Assembly (NCBI GenBank): GCA_963645405.1
Contig: CAVISR010000024.1
Span: 1-34,022, forward strand
Direction of reading: 5' to 3'
DNA length: 34,022 bases
Source: Colivivens sp963645405
GTDB taxonomy: Bacteria; Bacteroidota; Bacteroidia; Bacteroidales; Bacteroidaceae
The notes under the pieces: generated by a model
Database searches by the model: none
Told to the model about the DNA's origin: nothing
Seen by the model: the letters and a program-made list of their open reading frames with translations, nothing else
Part shown: positions 30,975 to 34,022 of the stretch, piece after piece
Position numbering within the stretch: position 1 is the stretch's first letter
How the letters are laid out: every line of letters starts with the position of its first letter
Program-made: the position numbers and the translations under genes

Positions 30975-32390
30975 ATGATGCTGCTTGCATTCATAATATA
31001 TTTTGCTCTGCTCTACGCCATTTCGGTCGTCACCGGAAAGCGCGAGAGCAACAATGCCTTCTTCCGCGGAGAACGCAAATCGCCGTGGCCGTTGGTAGCA
31101 TTCGGCATGATTGGAGCGTCCATCAGCGGACTCACGTTCATCGGTGTGCCCGGATGGGTGATGACCACCGGCATGACCTACATACAGATGTGCCTCGGTT
31201 TCATTGTGGGATACATCATCGTGGCGTTCGTACTTCTCCCAACATACTACAAGTACAACCTCACATCCATCTACACCTACCTCGACCACCGGTTCGGCAC
31301 CACGAGTTACACCACCGGTTCCTCGTTCTTCATCCTGTCGAAACTGCTCGGAGCTGCAGCCAAGTTCTATGTCGTGGTGCAGATTCTCCAGGTGTGCATC
31401 GCCGACCAGTACGGCATTCCCTACTGGGGTACGGCAATCATCACTCTTGCCTTCATTTGGCTCTACACCCACCGCAGTGGCATCCGCACCCTGGTGTGGA
31501 CCGACACCCTGCAGACTTTCGCCCTGCTCCTGGCATTGGTTCTCATCATCATCAAAGCCTGCTCAATGCTCCACATGAATATGCTGGAGGCAGTGACAGC
31601 CGTGGTGAGCGACAGCCATTTCCACATATTCGAATTCCAAGATTTTGCTTCGAAGCAGAACTTCTGGAAGCAGTTTCTCAGCGGAATATTCGTGGTCATC
31701 GTCATGACCGGACTCGACCAGGACATGATGCAGAAAAACCTCACGTGCAAGGACCTCAGTTCGGCACAGAAGGACATGTGCTCCTACGGCTTCATGTTCG
31801 TCCCGGTCAATCTGCTGTTCCTTGCCCTCGGCATCCTCCTGCTGCATCTCTACAGCCAACTCGGCATGCCGTTGCCCGACAAAGGCGACAACCTGCTGCC
31901 CGGCATCGTCATGTCGGGAGCCATGGGACAGACCATCATCACCGTGTTCGTGCTTGGAGTGGTAGCAAGCGCCTTCTCAAGTGCCGATTCGGCAATGACA
32001 GCCCTCACCACCTCGTTCTGTGTGGACATAATGAAAAAGGAGAACGACGAGAAACTGAGACGGCGTGTACACGTCGGCATGATCATTGCATTCCTCATCT
32101 GCACATTGGCATTCAATGAATTGGGGAGCGGAAGTGTGATGGATTTGATTTACACACTGGTGAGCTATACCTATGGTCCGTTGCTCGGACTCTTTGCCTT
32201 CGGACTGTTCACGAAATGGCAGGTGCGCGACCGCCTTGTGCCCTTCATCGCCATTGCCTCGCCAGTAATCTGCTACGCAATCGACTACACGACGTTCCAC
32301 CTCACCGGTTACAAGTTCGGCTACGAGATGCTGATGTTCAACGGCATGCTTACGTTCACAGGTCTTTGGGCAATTCGATGCGGAAAGTAG
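30975..32390 (+). CDS. Sodium:solute symporter (SSS family)
   Basis: 471 aa with about 12-13 predicted transmembrane helices. Family signatures include SPWPLVAFGMIGASISGLTFIGVPGW in the first helices, the sodium-site region SSADSAMTALTTSFCVDI late in the protein, and GLDQDMMQKNLTCKD between helices. It should couple Na+ entry to solute uptake at the inner membrane; the solute (sugar, sialic acid, nucleoside and others are all used in this family) cannot be deduced. ATG 30975 lies 2 nt after the nucleotidyltransferase stop, with a second ATG directly after it. The 3' end overlaps the convergent histidine kinase by 35 nt. Confidence 0.9.
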   Translation: MMLLAFIIYFALLYAISVVTGKRESNNAFFRGERKSPWPLVAFGMIGASISGLTFIGVPGWVMTTGMTYIQMCLGFIVGYIIVAFVLLPTYYKYNLTSIYTYLDHRFGTTSYTTGSSFFILSKLLGAAAKFYVVVQILQVCIADQYGIPYWGTAIITLAFIWLYTHRSGIRTLVWTDTLQTFALLLALVLIIIKACSMLHMNMLEAVTAVVSDSHFHIFEFQDFASKQNFWKQFLSGIFVVIVMTGLDQDMMQKNLTCKDLSSAQKDMCSYGFMFVPVNLLFLALGILLLHLYSQLGMPLPDKGDNLLPGIVMSGAMGQTIITVFVLGVVASAFSSADSAMTALTTSFCVDIMKKENDEKLRRRVHVGMIIAFLICTLAFNELGSGSVMDLIYTLVSYTYGPLLGLFAFGLFTKWQVRDRLVPFIAIASPVICYAIDYTTFHLTGYKFGYEMLMFNGMLTFTGLWAIRCGK

Positions 32391-33525
32391 TGCCCTTCCC
32401 CATCTCAGACCACTTCACATAGATTTTTCCCTTGTGGTATTCCTCCACAATACGCTTGGCAAGCGACAGTCCGAGTCCCCATCCGCGTGCCTTGGTAGTG
32501 AAGCCAGGCTTGAACACCGACTTGAAATTGCCCTTCGGCATTCCCTTGCCCGTATCCGTCACCTCAATCGCAATCTCGCCGGCAGTTTCCTCAATGCTGA
32601 TGTCGATGTGTCCCGAACCGTTCATGGCATCCACCGCATTCTTGCACAAGTTCTCCACCACCCATTCAAAGAGAGAGGCAATCAGTTTCACCTCCACGTG
32701 GTGACGGGGGAAATGCGTGGTGATGACCACTTTGTTCGATGTACGCCGGTCCATGTATTCCACCACCCTACCGATGACACCCAGCAAGTCCTCCGTCTTC
32801 GGTTCCGGAATGCTACCGATTTTCGAGAAGCGCTCGGCAATGAGTTCCAGCCGTTTCACGTCCTTCTCCATTTCCGGCAGCATCATGTCGTCGGGATAGG
32901 TCTCGCGTATAACCTCCGTCCATGCCATAAGCGAGGAAATCGGAGTGCCGAGCTGGTGGGCAGTCTCCTTCGACAGACCCACCCACACCTTGTTCTGCTC
33001 CGCCTTCATCGATGAGAAGAGAGCAAACAAGGCAATGATGACAAACAGCACGACCACAGCCAGTTGCACGTAAGGGAACACGGCAAGGCGTTTCAGCATC
33101 AGCGAATCGCCGTAGCACACCTCGATATAGTTCTGTTCGCTGTCGCTGCCTATGTCGATGCGTATGGTCTGTCCCGCCTGTTTCATGCGGTCAGCCATTC
33201 GTTTTATGATGAGCACCGAATCCCCGTCGGCACTGAACGACCGTCCCAAGTTGCGCGAAGTCTGCACGTCACCGTTCTTCCCCAGCACCACGACCGGAAT
33301 CGTATTGTTGCCGTTGAGAACCTTCAGCACCAGGTTGATGTCCGTATTCTCGTCGGCTTGGTTGAGCGACCGCATGGCCTCAGCCCATACCTCCATCTTG
33401 TTGAATTCCTCCGCCTTAAGGTCGTCGGTCAGATATTTGGACGTGAGCAGACTTGCTATGGCTATCAATATAGCCGCAACAATCAGAATTATCCGTATGT
33501 TCCGTATGTGTTCAAACCATTTCAC
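32356..33525 (-). CDS. Membrane sensor histidine kinase
   Basis: 389 aa. Two transmembrane helices (about 10-29 and 147-170) flank a periplasmic sensor domain of about 115 residues with no recognised ligand motif. The H-box is ETAHQLGTPISSL with phosphoacceptor His190. The ATPase domain has the N box ENLCKNAVDAM, G1 DTGKGMP and G2 GWGLGLSLAKRIVEEY, all intact. The start is GTG at 33525: the frame is closed a few codons upstream and the next in-frame Met would delete the first helix. No response regulator is adjacent, so it is an orphan kinase. It overlaps the symporter gene tail to tail by 35 nt. Confidence 0.9.
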   Translation of the reverse strand: MKWFEHIRNIRIILIVAAILIAIASLLTSKYLTDDLKAEEFNKMEVWAEAMRSLNQADENTDINLVLKVLNGNNTIPVVVLGKNGDVQTSRNLGRSFSADGDSVLIIKRMADRMKQAGQTIRIDIGSDSEQNYIEVCYGDSLMLKRLAVFPYVQLAVVVLFVIIALFALFSSMKAEQNKVWVGLSKETAHQLGTPISSLMAWTEVIRETYPDDMMLPEMEKDVKRLELIAERFSKIGSIPEPKTEDLLGVIGRVVEYMDRRTSNKVVITTHFPRHHVEVKLIASLFEWVVENLCKNAVDAMNGSGHIDISIEETAGEIAIEVTDTGKGMPKGNFKSVFKPGFTTKARGWGLGLSLAKRIVEEYHKGKIYVKWSEMGKGTTFRIELPKDL

Positions 33526-33774
33526 GAATAATAAAACGTATCAGCACCGGATTTATTGCTTCAAGAGGGAAATGTTCGAGTGCCAGCTCGCACTGCGAAC
33601 ATTAATATTTTTGTTTAGAACATTAATCTCCATATAATGGAACATAAATCTGGGCATTAATATTTTTCGAACCACTAATTTCACCAATATCACTAATCCA
33701 TCCGGATGGGTAGGCAGGACTGCGCAAATAGGAGTCAGCAAAAGCGTTTTATGTTTTGGCTTTTGTGTTTTACG
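33526..33774. other. Intergenic region upstream of the histidine kinase
   Basis: It contains the long hairpin (33571-33603), a sequence GCATTAATATTTTT-like segment present twice about 55 bp apart, and the first half of the repeat pair. No clear TAnnTTTG box for the kinase was found. Confidence 0.5.
33571..33603. repeat. Long hairpin upstream of the histidine kinase
   Basis: AATGTTCG-AGTGC (33571-33583) pairs with GCACT-CGAACATT (33590-33603): 13 base pairs with one bulged G and a 6-nt loop. It is followed on the plus strand by AATATTTTTG. No plus-strand gene ends here, so a terminator role would be for stray transcription; on the minus strand it lies 45 nt before the kinase start. Confidence 0.65.
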
Positions 33775-33833
33775 TTAGCCGTCCGGATGGGTGGGCAGGA
33801 CTGCGTAAATAGGAGCCAGCCTTCTCCGAAAGC
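33698..33833 (-). repeat. Dispersed hairpin repeat, tandem pair of diverged copies
   Basis: Two half-elements are about 81 bp apart. CCATCCGGATGG (33698-33709) and CCGTCCGGATGG (33779-33790) are each followed by a conserved stretch around GGCAGGACTGCG and AATAGGAG. Only the second keeps the hairpin (minus strand GCTTTCGGAGAAGGC, 33833-33819), where one stem pair has changed from C-G to T-A and another to T-G. The minus-strand frame of this repeat forms the C-terminus of the partial gene at the window edge. Confidence 0.75.
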
Positions 33834-34022
33834 GTCGATTAGAAGTAACAGATAAAGTTTCTGTAATCTCTGCTGTGCCTGTAATTGTAGGACCAGATTT
33901 GAAATATCCTGTCTTTTTGGCAGTAATCATGGTCATAAGTTCATTCTTGATACTTTTAATATACTCATAAACATTACCTGCTCCACAAAGACCAAAATTG
34001 AAATCTTCACAATCATAATCAG
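33775..34022 (-). CDS. Partial unknown gene running off the right edge, tail encoded in repeat
   Basis: An open frame enters from beyond 34022 and ends in TAA at 33775-33777, 81 codons in all. The first 60 residues (DYDCEDFNFGLCGAGNVYEY..., ...TGTAEITETLSVTSN) look protein-like, with AT-rich codons unlike the rest of the window. The last about 20 (RRFRRRLAPIYAVLPTHPDG) are encoded by the dispersed repeat and have no protein-like character. The gene may therefore have had its 3' end replaced or extended by the repeat. I recognise no family. AT content suggests acquired DNA. Confidence 0.5.
   Translation of the reverse strand, partial: DYDCEDFNFGLCGAGNVYEYIKSIKNELMTMITAKKTGYFKSGPTITGTAEITETLSVTSNRRFRRRLAPIYAVLPTHPDG

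Overview
The window looks like a chromosomal segment of a gut or rumen-type member of the Bacteroidales, most likely Prevotellaceae. The evidence is the gene content (an Oar-like TonB-dependent receptor, BACON and OB-fold-like lipoproteins, a giant lipoprotein starting with an SCKDYD motif next to an OmpA protein, a C-terminal dockerin pair, a GH105 enzyme), promoters of the Bacteroidetes type (TAnnTTTG, in the best cases with a TTTG box 19-20 nt upstream), and starts that generally lack Shine-Dalgarno sequences. The genus call is inference; no rRNA or tRNA gene is visible.

Layout. 1-376: AT-rich intergenic end and a terminator. 377-5422 (-): TonB-dependent receptor followed by a modular surface lipoprotein. 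5900-6973 (+): PF01637-type ATPase, followed by 22- and 23-bp repeat arrays. 7386-10314 (-): ribosomal operon rplM-rpsI-rpsB-tsf with a strong promoter, a long structured leader and a second structured region before rpsB. 10670-11743 (+): predicted outer-membrane protein. 11763-12358: dispersed hairpin repeat running into an HxlR regulator that lacks an ATG. 12348-13775 (-): ATPase fused to a DUF234-like nuclease domain. 14166-19653 (-): coiled-coil lipoprotein, OmpA protein and dockerin protein. 19910-20239 (-): small hypothetical protein with a structured leader. 20500-20960: composite repeats. 21069-23152 (+): yicC-gmk-nadD. 23252-29317 (-): GH105, sppA, lpxK, punA, thiL. 29437-32390 (+): CCA-type nucleotidyltransferase and a sodium:solute symporter. 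32356-33525 (-): sensor histidine kinase. 33698-34022: repeat pair and the C-terminal end of a gene running off the edge.

Most genes are housekeeping (translation, RNA maturation, nucleotide, NAD and thiamine metabolism, lipid A) or cell envelope. The unusual content is between genes. (1) A dispersed element carries a 15-nt hairpin whose stem shows compensatory changes between copies, plus a CCRTCCGGAYGG palindrome. (2) Many loci carry their own short tandem repeat, units 18-28 bp, often touching a start or stop codon. (3) Three candidate structured mRNA regions lie before rplM, before rpsB and before a small unknown gene. No CRISPR array, prophage or transposase gene was found.
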